A stretch of DNA of 64,000 bases from Kutzneria kofuensis (GTDB lineage Bacteria; Actinomycetota; Actinomycetes; Mycobacteriales; Pseudonocardiaceae): assembly GCF_014203355.1 (NCBI RefSeq), contig NZ_JACHIR010000002.1, positions 434,001 through 498,000 on the forward strand, in the 5' to 3' direction. Below are positions 34,757 through 43,334 of this stretch, in pieces; the stretch's first letter is position 1, and each line of letters starts with the position of its first letter. Both the position numbers and the translations under genes were made by a program. The notes below the pieces were generated by a model that was not told where the DNA came from, searched no databases, and worked only from the letters and a program-made list of their open reading frames with translations.

Positions 34757-36379
34757 GTGACCGAAGACCTGCGCCGTGTGGCCGAGGAGACGTTCGGCTG
34801 GCGTCATCTGCGTGACGAGCAGCTCAAGGCGATGCGACACGTGCTCGCCGGGCATGACGTGCTGGTCGTCCTGCCCACCGGCGCGGGGAAGTCGGCGATC
34901 TACCAGACCCCGACCGTGCTGCTCGACGGGCCGACTGTGGTGGTGTCGCCGCTGATCGCGCTGCAACACGACCAGCTCGACGCGATCGAGGGCAGCGACG
35001 CGCCGCGCGCCGTCGCGGTCAACTCCACGCAGCGCGGCTCCGAGCAGACGGAAGCGTGGGAGGCGTTGCGCGCCGGCGAGGCGCGATACGTCTTCCTGTC
35101 GCCGGAGCAGCTGGCCAAGCCGGAGGTGGTCGACGAGCTGACGGAATTACAGGTGTCGTTGTTCGTGGTGGACGAAGCACACTGCGTTTCGTCCTGGGGA
35201 CACGACTTCCGGCCCGAGTACCTCCGCCTCGCGCCGGTGATCGGCCGGCTCGGGCATCCGCCGGTGCTCGCGCTGACCGCGACCGCGGCTCCGCCGGTCC
35301 GTGCCGACATCGCCGAACGACTCGGTCTGCGCGATCCCGTGCAGGTCGTCGCCAGCTTCGACCGTCCCAACCTGCACCTGTCCGTGCAGCGGTTCACCGA
35401 GGACGCGGAGAAGCGCAACGCCGTCACCGCGCACGTCCGCACGCTCACCGCCGACCCGGCCACCCGATGCGGCCTCGTCTACACGGCCAGCCGCAAGGAC
35501 GCCGAGTCGCACGCCGAGGAGCTCGCCCGAATCGGGGTTCGGGCGGCCGCCTATCACGCCGGTATGAAGGCGGCCGATCGTGAGCGCGTGCACGAGCAGT
35601 TCATGGCCGGCGAGCTCGACGTCGTGGCGGCGACCTCGGCGTTCGGCATGGGCATCGACAAGCCGGACGTGCGCTTCGTGGTGCACGCCTCCGTGCCGGA
35701 CTCACTGGACTCCTACTACCAGCAGATCGGGCGGGCCGGCCGCGACGGCGACCCTGCCCACATCACCTTGTGCTACCGCGCCGAGGACCTCGGCCTGCAA
35801 CGGTTCCTGACCGCGGCGAATCCGCCCGAGCAGGCGCTCGACGCCGTCGCGCAGGTCCTGCATGACGAGGACGGCCCGGTGGCACTGAAGGAGCTGGAGG
35901 TCGACGCCTCCCCGGCCCAGCGCACGAGGGCGGTGAACCTGCTCGAACAAGCCGGTGCCGTCACCGCGGCCGAGGACGGCACCGTCGACCTCCGTCCTGA
36001 TGAGACGGTCGACCATGCGGTGTCGGAGGCGGTCGAGGTGGCGGAGCGGCACCGCCGCATGCTGCGGTCGCGCCTGCACATGCTGCGCGGGTACGCCGAG
36101 ACGACCGGCTGCCGCCGGCAGTACCTGCTCGGCTATTTCGGGGAACGGCTTGACGATCCGTGCGGCAACTGCGACACCTGCGAGGCCGGCACGGCGCAGC
36201 GCCTCTCCCCCGGCACCGACGAGTTCCCGCTCAACGGCCAGGTCCGGCACGCGCAGTGGGGTCACGGCGTGGTGATGTCGATCGAGGAGGACCGCATGGC
36301 CGTGCTGTTCGACGAGGAAGGCTACAAGATCCTGTCGCTGGACGCAGTGCGCGAACAGAACCTGCTGGCGCCGGAGTGA
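34757..36379 (+). CDS. RecQ-family ATP-dependent DNA helicase
   Basis: A 540-residue superfamily-2 helicase that unwinds DNA 3' to 5' in recombination repair. Motifs: 0 in FGWRHLRDEQ, I PTGAGKS, II DEAHC, III TATAAP, and VI QQIGRAGRDG. A zinc-binding region follows with four cysteines (GCRRQYL and CGNCDTC). Instead of an HRDC domain it ends with a small beta domain, HAQWGHGVVMSIEEDRMAVLFDEEGYK, like the DUF3553-type tail of mycobacterial RecQ-like proteins. The start is a GTG. Confidence 0.93.
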   Translation: MTEDLRRVAEETFGWRHLRDEQLKAMRHVLAGHDVLVVLPTGAGKSAIYQTPTVLLDGPTVVVSPLIALQHDQLDAIEGSDAPRAVAVNSTQRGSEQTEAWEALRAGEARYVFLSPEQLAKPEVVDELTELQVSLFVVDEAHCVSSWGHDFRPEYLRLAPVIGRLGHPPVLALTATAAPPVRADIAERLGLRDPVQVVASFDRPNLHLSVQRFTEDAEKRNAVTAHVRTLTADPATRCGLVYTASRKDAESHAEELARIGVRAAAYHAGMKAADRERVHEQFMAGELDVVAATSAFGMGIDKPDVRFVVHASVPDSLDSYYQQIGRAGRDGDPAHITLCYRAEDLGLQRFLTAANPPEQALDAVAQVLHDEDGPVALKELEVDASPAQRTRAVNLLEQAGAVTAAEDGTVDLRPDETVDHAVSEAVEVAERHRRMLRSRLHMLRGYAETTGCRRQYLLGYFGERLDDPCGNCDTCEAGTAQRLSPGTDEFPLNGQVRHAQWGHGVVMSIEEDRMAVLFDEEGYKILSLDAVREQNLLAPE

Positions 36380-36406
36380 GGGCGGGCGGAGCGGGTATTC
36401 GTCGCC

Positions 36407-37474
36407 GTGCGGATCGTGGTGACGGGTGCCAGCGGGAACGTGGGCACCGCTCTGTTGAGGACCTTGCGCCGGGCCGGGGACTGGCAGGTGACGGGGATCG
36501 CCCGACACCTGCCGGACCGGTCACGGCCGCCGTACGACCTGGCCGATTGGGTGGTCTGCGACGTCGGCGAGCCCGATGCGACCGACCGCCTCGCGGACGT
36601 GTTCGCCGGCGCGAGCGCGGTGGTGCACCTGGCCTGGGCCATCCACCCGCACCGCGACGATCCGCCGATGCACCGCACCAACGTGTCCGGCAGCGAGCAC
36701 GTGCTCGCGGCGGCGGCGCGGGCGCATGTGCCGCATCTGGTGGCCGCGTCGTCGGTGGCGGCCTACGAGGCGCCGCAGCGGTGGGTCCGGATCGACGAGA
36801 ACTGGCCGCGGCACGGCATCCCGGGCAGCGCCTACAGCCGAGGCAAGGTCATCTTCGAACGGATGCTGGACGAGTTCTCGGCCCGCCATCCGGACGTGAC
36901 GGTGGCTCGCATCCGGCCGTGCGCGATCCTCCAGCACGATGCGGGCGGGCAGTTCGCCCGGTGGACGCTGAGCCCGCTGCTGCCGGAACGCCTGCTCGGG
37001 CAGCGGTGGCTGCCGTTGCCGTGGTGGAAGGGCCTGCGCGCCCAGGTGGTGCACGCCGGCGACGTGGCCACCGCGCTGCAGGCGATCGTCGTGCGTGGCG
37101 CCGGCGGGGCGTTCAACCTCGCCACCGAGCCCGTGTTGTCCGGTTCCGACCTGGCCCGGCCGTTCGGCGGCGGCCCGCGGATCCCGGTGCCGCGCTGGCC
37201 CAGCAGTGCGGCAGCCTGGCTGGGCTGGCGGATGGGGCTGCAGCCGTTGCATCCCGGCTGGCTGGTCCTGGCCGACAAGGCGGCACTGGTGGACACGGAC
37301 CGGGCGCGCCGCGTGCTGGGCTGGCGTCCCGAGCACGACGCGCACGACGTGCTGGCCGAGCTGGCCGCCGGCCTGCGGGCGGGCGCGGGCACCGGTAGCC
37401 ATCCGTTGCGGCCGCTCGACTGGAAGGGGCGGTTGGGTCGTGGGCGGCCCACCCACCAGTCCCAGGCGGGATGA
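36407..37474 (+). CDS. NAD-dependent epimerase/dehydratase (extended SDR)
   Basis: A 355-residue extended short-chain dehydrogenase: cofactor loop GASGNVGTALLRTL, VVHLAWAIHP, catalytic-type YSRGK (Tyr-x-x-x-Lys), and a C-terminal substrate domain. Members act on nucleotide sugars or related alcohols; the substrate is not predictable. The start is a GTG 27 bases after the helicase stop, so the two may be one transcript. Confidence 0.88.
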   Translation: MRIVVTGASGNVGTALLRTLRRAGDWQVTGIARHLPDRSRPPYDLADWVVCDVGEPDATDRLADVFAGASAVVHLAWAIHPHRDDPPMHRTNVSGSEHVLAAAARAHVPHLVAASSVAAYEAPQRWVRIDENWPRHGIPGSAYSRGKVIFERMLDEFSARHPDVTVARIRPCAILQHDAGGQFARWTLSPLLPERLLGQRWLPLPWWKGLRAQVVHAGDVATALQAIVVRGAGGAFNLATEPVLSGSDLARPFGGGPRIPVPRWPSSAAAWLGWRMGLQPLHPGWLVLADKAALVDTDRARRVLGWRPEHDAHDVLAELAAGLRAGAGTGSHPLRPLDWKGRLGRGRPTHQSQAG

Positions 37475-37562
37475 GTCGCCCACACCGGACAGACCGGTTC
37501 GCCCCGCCGTCCCCCGCGCATTGAGTCGGTTCAATCGGGCTAAAACCCGGGTACTCGGCGGC

Positions 37563-38333
37563 ATGAAGATCGGTGAACTTCTCTACCTGGCGCGGTGTTT
37601 CGCCCGCGAACAGGCCATCGTGGCCCTGCTGGGGATGCCCGCCCTGCTCGGGCACCCGGTATGGCGGACCGCCGACCCGGACCTGGGCGGCGGTCAGGGT
37701 GTGCTGCTGGTGCCGGGGTTCGGGGCCGGCGATCGGAGCCTGTCGCTGACCAGGAGATGGTTGACGGCACGGGGCTTCCACCCGGCCCCGGCGCGGATCG
37801 GCCTCAACATCGGCTGCACGTCCACGCTCGTCGACCGGGTCGAGCGCCGGCTGGAGGAGCACGCGGAGGCCACCGGCCGCCGGGTCGTCCTACTGGGACA
37901 GAGCCGCGGCGGCGCGCTCGCCCGGCTGGTCGCGGCGCGTCGGCCGGAGCTGGTGCGCGGGCTGGTCATGCTGGGCAGCCCGGTGCTGGACCTGCTCGGC
38001 GCGCGGCTGGGCGTGATCCCCATCGCCCGCGCGCTGGCCCGGCTGTCCACTCTCGGCATCGCCGGCCTGCTCGACAACGACTGCTTCGGCGGCGACTGCT
38101 ACTCCCTGCACTCGGAGGCGCTGCGGGCGCCGCTGCCGGAGTCGGTGCCGGCCGTCGCGTTCTACTCGCGTAACGACGCGATCGCCCCGTGGTGGCTGTG
38201 CATGGACCCGTACGCGACCTGCATCGAGGTCCGCAGCACGCACACCGGCATGGCCTTCGACCCCGCGGTGTACGCGGCGCTGGGCCCGATCCTCGCGGAA
38301 TGGTCCGCCGATACGAAGGCGCTGGTCGCATAG
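37563..38333 (+). CDS. Alpha/beta-hydrolase (lipase/esterase-like)
   Basis: A 256-residue alpha/beta-hydrolase. The nucleophile elbow is VVLLGQSRGGALA (Ser in G-x-S-x-G), the acid is likely Asp in YSRNDAIAPW, and the histidine is in STHTGMAF. GVLLVPGFGAGDRSL forms the oxyanion side. It resembles triacylglycerol-lipase-like proteins of actinobacteria without a signal peptide, hence cytoplasmic. A longer frame upstream overlaps the epimerase and is not used; the ATG gives the conserved start of the fold. Confidence 0.83.
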   Translation: MKIGELLYLARCFAREQAIVALLGMPALLGHPVWRTADPDLGGGQGVLLVPGFGAGDRSLSLTRRWLTARGFHPAPARIGLNIGCTSTLVDRVERRLEEHAEATGRRVVLLGQSRGGALARLVAARRPELVRGLVMLGSPVLDLLGARLGVIPIARALARLSTLGIAGLLDNDCFGGDCYSLHSEALRAPLPESVPAVAFYSRNDAIAPWWLCMDPYATCIEVRSTHTGMAFDPAVYAALGPILAEWSADTKALVA

Positions 38334-38389
38334 ACGGCCGGTCCGGTGGGTAGCCCGGGGCATCTGTTGTCGACCCCGAGGAGCCAACA

Positions 38390-41300
38390 GTGGGCGTCCG
38401 CCGATGGATCGAGTCCTGGCCGGTGTACCGCCAGCTGCAGGGTGAGGACCCGCTGGGCCGGGGAGCGGCGGTCACGTCCGCCACGACCGAGCGGCTGACC
38501 CCCAGGACGGTGACGGCGGACCGGGTGGCGAAGTCGGTTTGTCCGTACTGCGCGGTTGGTTGCGGCCAGAACGTGTACGTCAAGGACGAGAAGGTCGTGC
38601 AGATCGAGGGCGACCCCGACTCCCCCGTCAGCCGCGGCCGGCTCTGTCCCAAGGGCGCCGCGAGCCTGCAGCTCACCACCGGCGAGTCCCGCCGGCACAA
38701 GGTGCTCTACCGCGCCCCGCACGCCAGGGACTGGCAGGAGATTCCGCTCGACCGGGCCATGGAGATGGTGGCCGACCGGGTGTTGAAGTCCCGTGCGGAG
38801 GGCTGGGAGGACGAGAAGGACGGCGTTCGGGTGGCCCGCACGATGGGGCTGGCCAGCCTCGGCGGGGCGACGCTGGACAACGAGGAGAACTACCTCATCA
38901 AGAAGCTCCTCACGGCGCTGGGCGTGGTGCAGGTGGAGAACCAGGCCCGGGTCTGCCACAGCGCGACCGTGGCGGGGCTCGGCACGTCCTTCGGGCGCGG
39001 CGGCGCCACGATGTTCCTTCAGGACCTGCAGCATTCCGACTGCATCGTCATCCAGGGCTCCAACTTCGCCGAGGCGCACCCGGTCGGCTTCCAGTGGGTG
39101 ATGGAGGCGAAGGCCCGCGGGGCCAAGGTGATCCACGTCGACCCGCGATTCAGCCGCACCAGCGCCCTGGCCGACCTGTTCGTGCAGATCCGCCCCGGCA
39201 CCGACATCGCCTTCCTCGGCGGCGTCATCAACCACGTGCTGAGCAACGACAAGTACTTCCACGACTACGTGCTCAACTACACCAACGCCGCCTCGATCGT
39301 GGGCGAGGACTTCCGCGACACCGAGGACCTCGACGGCGTGTTCTCCGGTTTCAACGCCGAGACCCGGCACTACGACTTCGACACGTGGCAGTACGAGGGC
39401 GTGGAGATGACCGCGGCCACCGGTGACCGCGACCAGGGCTACGAGGAGCACAGCAGCGGCGGGGAGAGCCAGCACCGCGCCGGCAAGGCCGAGGGCCGGG
39501 GCTCCGGCGGTGTCGGACTGTCCGGCAAGCCGAAGACGGATCCGACGCTGCAGCATCCGCGCTGTGTCTTCCAGATCCTCAAGCGCCACTACGCCCGCTA
39601 CACGCCCGAGCTGGTGTCGGAGATCTGCGGCACGCCCGTGGAGAAGTTCCTGGCCGTCTGCGACGCGCTGACCGAGAACTCCGGTCGCGACCGGACGAGC
39701 GCCTTCGCCTACGCCGTCGGCTGGACCCAGCACACCGTTGGCTCGCAGTACATCCGCACCGCCTCCATCCTGCAGTTGTTGCTGGGCAACATCGGCCGGC
39801 CGGGCGGCGGCATCCAGGCGCTGCGCGGGCACGCCAGCATCCAGGGCTCCAGCGACATCCCGACGCTGTTCAACCTGCTTCCCGGCTACATTCCGATGCC
39901 GCACGCGCATGCCAACGAGACGCTGGACGACTTCGTCAAGGCCGACGCCGCCGAGACCGGCTACTGGGCGTACATGCGCTCGTACCTGGTGAGCCTGCTC
40001 AAGGCGTGGTGGGGCGACAAGGCCACTGTCGACAACGACTTCTGCTTCGACTACCTGCCGCGCATCACCGGCTCACACGCCCACTACGACACGGTGATGG
40101 AGCAGCTGGCCGGCAACTGCAAGGGCTACTTCCTGATGGGCGAGAACCCGGCCGTCGGCTCGGCCAACGCCAAGCTGCAGCGGCTGGGCATGGCCAAGCT
40201 GGAATGGCTGGTGGTGCGGGACTTCTCGCTGATCGAGAGCGCGACCTGGTGGCAGGACGGACCGGAGATCGAGACCGGTGAGATGCGCACCGAGGACATC
40301 GGCACCGAGGTCTTCTTCTTCCCGGCCGCCTCGCACACCGAGAAGTCCGGCACCTTCACCAACACCAACCGCTGGGTGCAGTGGCACGAGCAGGCCGTCG
40401 AGCCCGAGGGTGACGCCCGCAGCGACCTGTGGTTCATGTTCCACCTGGGCCGGATCATCCGGGCGAAGCTGGCCGGGTCCACCGACCACCGCGACCGCCC
40501 GGTGCTGGACCTGACCTGGGACTACCCGATGATCGACGAGATGGGCGAGCCCGACGCCGCCGCCGTGCTGGCCGAGATCAACGGCTTCGACGCCGACGGC
40601 AAGCATCTGGGCTCGTACAAGGAACTCTCCGATGACGGGTCGACGTCGTGCGGCTGCTGGATCTACTGCGGCGTCTACGCCGACGGCGTCAACCAGGCCG
40701 CGCGCCGCAAGCCCGGCCAGGAGCAGGACTGGATCGCCGCGGAATGGGCGTGGGCGTGGCCGGCGAACCGGCGCATCCTGTACAACCGCGCGTCGGCCGA
40801 TCCGGACGGCAAGCCGTGGAGCGAGCGCAAGAGCCTGGTCTGGTGGGACGGCGAGAAGTGGACCGGCCACGACGTGCCCGACTTCGACACGGACAAGAAG
40901 CCCGACTACGAGCCGGATGAGGATGCCCGCGGCGCGGACGCGTTGAGCGGCAAGGATCCGTTCATCATGCAGGGCGACGGCAAGGGCTGGCTGTACGCAC
41001 CGGCCGGGTTGGACGACGGCCCGCTGCCCACCCACTACGAGCCGCAGGACTCGCCGTTCGTCAACGCCCTCTACCCCCAGCAGCGCGGGCCGAGCCGGCT
41101 GGTGTTCGACAGCGAGCACAACCGCTACCACCCCACCGGATCGAAGGTTTTCCCTTACGTCGTCACGACGTATCGGCTGACCGAGCACTTCACCGCCGGC
41201 GGCATGAGCCGGTGGACGCCGTACCTGGCCGAGCTGCAGCCGGAGTTCTTCTGCGAGGTGTCGCCGGAACTGGCCCGCGAGCGAGAACTCGAACACGGCG

Positions 41301-41626
41301 GCTGGGCCACGATCGTCACCGCCCGCAACGCCATCGAGGCGCGGGTGATGGTCACCGACCGCATGCCGACGCTGACCGCGCAGGGTCGGAAGGTGCACCA
41401 GATCGGCCTGCCCTACCACTGGGGTCCCAACGGCCTCGCGTCCGGTGACGCCGCCAACGAGCTCACCGCGATCTCCCTCGACCCCAACGCGCACATCCAG
41501 GAGGACAAGGCGCTCACCGCGGACATCCGGCCCGGGCGGCGGCCGCGTGGAGCGGATCGCGTCGACCTCGTCCGCGAGTACCAGCGACGAGCCGGCATCA
41601 CCGACCGCACCGGCATGGAGGTGTGA
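38390..41626 (+). CDS. Formate dehydrogenase catalytic (molybdopterin) subunit, Cys type
   Basis: A 1078-residue Mo/W-bisPGD enzyme of the FDH-N/FDH-O class, oxidising formate to CO2. The N-terminal [4Fe-4S] ligands are Cys51, Cys54, Cys58 and Cys86. At the active site NQARVCHSATVAG, Cys189 replaces the selenocysteine of E. coli FDH-N and is followed by the conserved His190. There is no Tat signal, so the complex probably faces the cytoplasm. A Gly/Ser/charged insertion lies near residues 348-383. The start is GTG. The order alpha, beta, NrfD-type gamma with four-base overlaps makes one operon. Confidence 0.95.
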   Translation: MGVRRWIESWPVYRQLQGEDPLGRGAAVTSATTERLTPRTVTADRVAKSVCPYCAVGCGQNVYVKDEKVVQIEGDPDSPVSRGRLCPKGAASLQLTTGESRRHKVLYRAPHARDWQEIPLDRAMEMVADRVLKSRAEGWEDEKDGVRVARTMGLASLGGATLDNEENYLIKKLLTALGVVQVENQARVCHSATVAGLGTSFGRGGATMFLQDLQHSDCIVIQGSNFAEAHPVGFQWVMEAKARGAKVIHVDPRFSRTSALADLFVQIRPGTDIAFLGGVINHVLSNDKYFHDYVLNYTNAASIVGEDFRDTEDLDGVFSGFNAETRHYDFDTWQYEGVEMTAATGDRDQGYEEHSSGGESQHRAGKAEGRGSGGVGLSGKPKTDPTLQHPRCVFQILKRHYARYTPELVSEICGTPVEKFLAVCDALTENSGRDRTSAFAYAVGWTQHTVGSQYIRTASILQLLLGNIGRPGGGIQALRGHASIQGSSDIPTLFNLLPGYIPMPHAHANETLDDFVKADAAETGYWAYMRSYLVSLLKAWWGDKATVDNDFCFDYLPRITGSHAHYDTVMEQLAGNCKGYFLMGENPAVGSANAKLQRLGMAKLEWLVVRDFSLIESATWWQDGPEIETGEMRTEDIGTEVFFFPAASHTEKSGTFTNTNRWVQWHEQAVEPEGDARSDLWFMFHLGRIIRAKLAGSTDHRDRPVLDLTWDYPMIDEMGEPDAAAVLAEINGFDADGKHLGSYKELSDDGSTSCGCWIYCGVYADGVNQAARRKPGQEQDWIAAEWAWAWPANRRILYNRASADPDGKPWSERKSLVWWDGEKWTGHDVPDFDTDKKPDYEPDEDARGADALSGKDPFIMQGDGKGWLYAPAGLDDGPLPTHYEPQDSPFVNALYPQQRGPSRLVFDSEHNRYHPTGSKVFPYVVTTYRLTEHFTAGGMSRWTPYLAELQPEFFCEVSPELARERELEHGGWATIVTARNAIEARVMVTDRMPTLTAQGRKVHQIGLPYHWGPNGLASGDAANELTAISLDPNAHIQEDKALTADIRPGRRPRGADRVDLVREYQRRAGITDRTGMEV

Positions 41627-42456
41627 GCGTGGAAACGCAGCCCCGGATGGGTTTCTTCACCGACACCAGCGTCTGCATCGGCTGCAAGGCGTGCGAGGTG
41701 GCGTGCAAGGAGTGGAACGCCGTCCCCGAGGACGGGCTCAACTTCAGCGGCAACTCGTTCGACAACACCGGCGGGTTGAGCGCCGACACCTGGCGGCACG
41801 TCGCCTTCATCGAGAAGCCCGTCGAGAAGCCCGCCGAGGGAGTCCAGGCGGTGGACCTGGGAATGCCGACCGTCGGACAGTCCACTCCGGACTTCCAGTG
41901 GCTGATGTCCTCGGACGTGTGCAAGCACTGCACGCACGCCGCCTGCCTGGACGTGTGCCCGACCGGCGCGCTGTTCCGCACCGAGTACGGAACCGTTGTC
42001 GTGCAGGAGGATGTGTGCAACGGTTGCGGCTACTGCGTGCCGGCGTGCCCGTTCGGCGTGATCGACCAGCGCGAGAACGACGGCCGGGTGTTCAAGTGCA
42101 CGATGTGCTACGACCGGCTCGGCGCCGGCCAGGAACCGGCCTGTGCCAAGACGTGCCCGACCGACTCCATCCAGTTCGGCGAGTTGGAGGAGCTGCGGGA
42201 ACGGGCCGCGCAGCGGGTCGAGCAGCTGCACGCGGACGGCTTCGAGAAGGCCCGGCTGTACGGCGAGAACCCCGATGACGGTGTGGGTGGCGCGGGGGCG
42301 TTCTTCCTGCTGCTGGACGAGCCCGAGGTGTACGGGCTGCCGCCGGATCCCGTTGTGACCACACGGGACCTGCCGTCGATGTGGCGGCACGCGGGTGTCG
42401 CCGCGGCGACCCTGCTGATCGGACTGGCGGCGACTTTCCTTGGTGGCAGGCGATGA
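41623..42456 (+). CDS. Formate dehydrogenase iron-sulfur (beta) subunit
   Basis: A 277-residue electron-transfer subunit with four cysteine clusters (CIGCKACEVAC, CKHCTHAACLDVCP, CNGCGYCVPACP, CTMCYDRL...CAKTCP), enough for four [4Fe-4S] centres. A C-terminal hydrophobic helix at about 255-273 (VAAATLLIGLAATFL) anchors it in the membrane, as in FdnH. It passes electrons from the Mo subunit to the NrfD-type partner. The GTG start overlaps the alpha-subunit stop, and its own stop overlaps the next gene. Confidence 0.95.
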   Translation: MSVETQPRMGFFTDTSVCIGCKACEVACKEWNAVPEDGLNFSGNSFDNTGGLSADTWRHVAFIEKPVEKPAEGVQAVDLGMPTVGQSTPDFQWLMSSDVCKHCTHAACLDVCPTGALFRTEYGTVVVQEDVCNGCGYCVPACPFGVIDQRENDGRVFKCTMCYDRLGAGQEPACAKTCPTDSIQFGELEELRERAAQRVEQLHADGFEKARLYGENPDDGVGGAGAFFLLLDEPEVYGLPPDPVVTTRDLPSMWRHAGVAAATLLIGLAATFLGGRR

Positions 42457-43334
42457 AGAACTCCAAGCCCCAGTTCGACTCGTACTACGGCAAGCCCGTC
42501 CTCAAGGCCCCCGTCTGGTCGCCGCTGGACATCGGCGGCTACCTGTTCCTCGGCGGCCTGGCCGGCGCCTCCTCGGTGCTGGCCGCCGGCGCGGAGCTCA
42601 CCGCGCGGCCGGGGCTGGCCCGCGCCGGCAAGGTCGCGGCGCTGGGCGCGATCTCCGCTTCCGCGGCGGCTCTGGTGCACGATCTCGGTAAGCCGACGCG
42701 GTTCGTGAACATGCTCCGAGTGGTCAAGCCGACCTCGCCGATGAGCATCGGCTCCTGGCTGCTCGCCGGCTACGGCCCGGCCGCGGGCGTCGCGGCGGCG
42801 ACGGCCGTCACCGGGCTGTTCCCGGGCATCGGCCGGGCCGCCACGATCGGCGCGGGCCTGCTCGGGCCGGCCGTCGCCTCGTACACGGCCGTGCTGATCT
42901 CGGACACCGCGACGCCGGCGTGGCACGGCGGCTACCGGGAGATGCCGTTCGTGTTCGTCGGATCGGCCGCGACGGCCGCCGCCGGGCTCGGCATGCTCGC
43001 CGCCGACCCGGCCGAGGCCGGGCCGGCCCGGCGCGCGGGGTTGTTCGGCGCGGCTCTGGAAACCGTGGCCATGCACCAGATGCGGTCCCGACTGGGCCTG
43101 GTCGCCGAGACCCACCACCAGGGCAAGGCCGGCAAGCTGCTCAAGGCCGCCGAGGCGCTGACCATCGGCGGCGCGGCCGTCGGCGCGCTGCTCGGTCGCC
43201 GCAGCCGCCTGGCCGCCGCGGTCGGCGGGGCCGCCCTGCTGGCCGGCTCCGCGTGCACCAGGCTCGGCATCTTCCACGCCGGCGTGCAGTCGGCCGAGGA
43301 CCCGAAGTACACCGTGGAGCCGCAGCGGGCCTAG
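42453..43334 (+). CDS. NrfD/PsrC-type membrane subunit of the formate dehydrogenase
   Basis: A 293-residue polytopic membrane protein with about eight to nine helices. The opening PVWSPLDIGGYLFLGGLAGASS and later VHDLGKPTRFVNMLRVVKPTSPMS are characteristic of NrfD/PsrC quinone-reactive subunits that carry no heme. It takes the place of the cytochrome b556 FdnI and would pass formate electrons to menaquinone. Its stop shares a CTAG with the stop of the converging SpoIIE gene. Confidence 0.88.
   Translation: MKNSKPQFDSYYGKPVLKAPVWSPLDIGGYLFLGGLAGASSVLAAGAELTARPGLARAGKVAALGAISASAAALVHDLGKPTRFVNMLRVVKPTSPMSIGSWLLAGYGPAAGVAAATAVTGLFPGIGRAATIGAGLLGPAVASYTAVLISDTATPAWHGGYREMPFVFVGSAATAAAGLGMLAADPAEAGPARRAGLFGAALETVAMHQMRSRLGLVAETHHQGKAGKLLKAAEALTIGGAAVGALLGRRSRLAAAVGGAALLAGSACTRLGIFHAGVQSAEDPKYTVEPQRA

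Noticed and set aside
38190-38400. Selenocysteine (SECIS) element for the formate dehydrogenase
   Set aside because: The active-site codon is Cys, there is no in-frame TGA, and no selenocysteine genes are seen.
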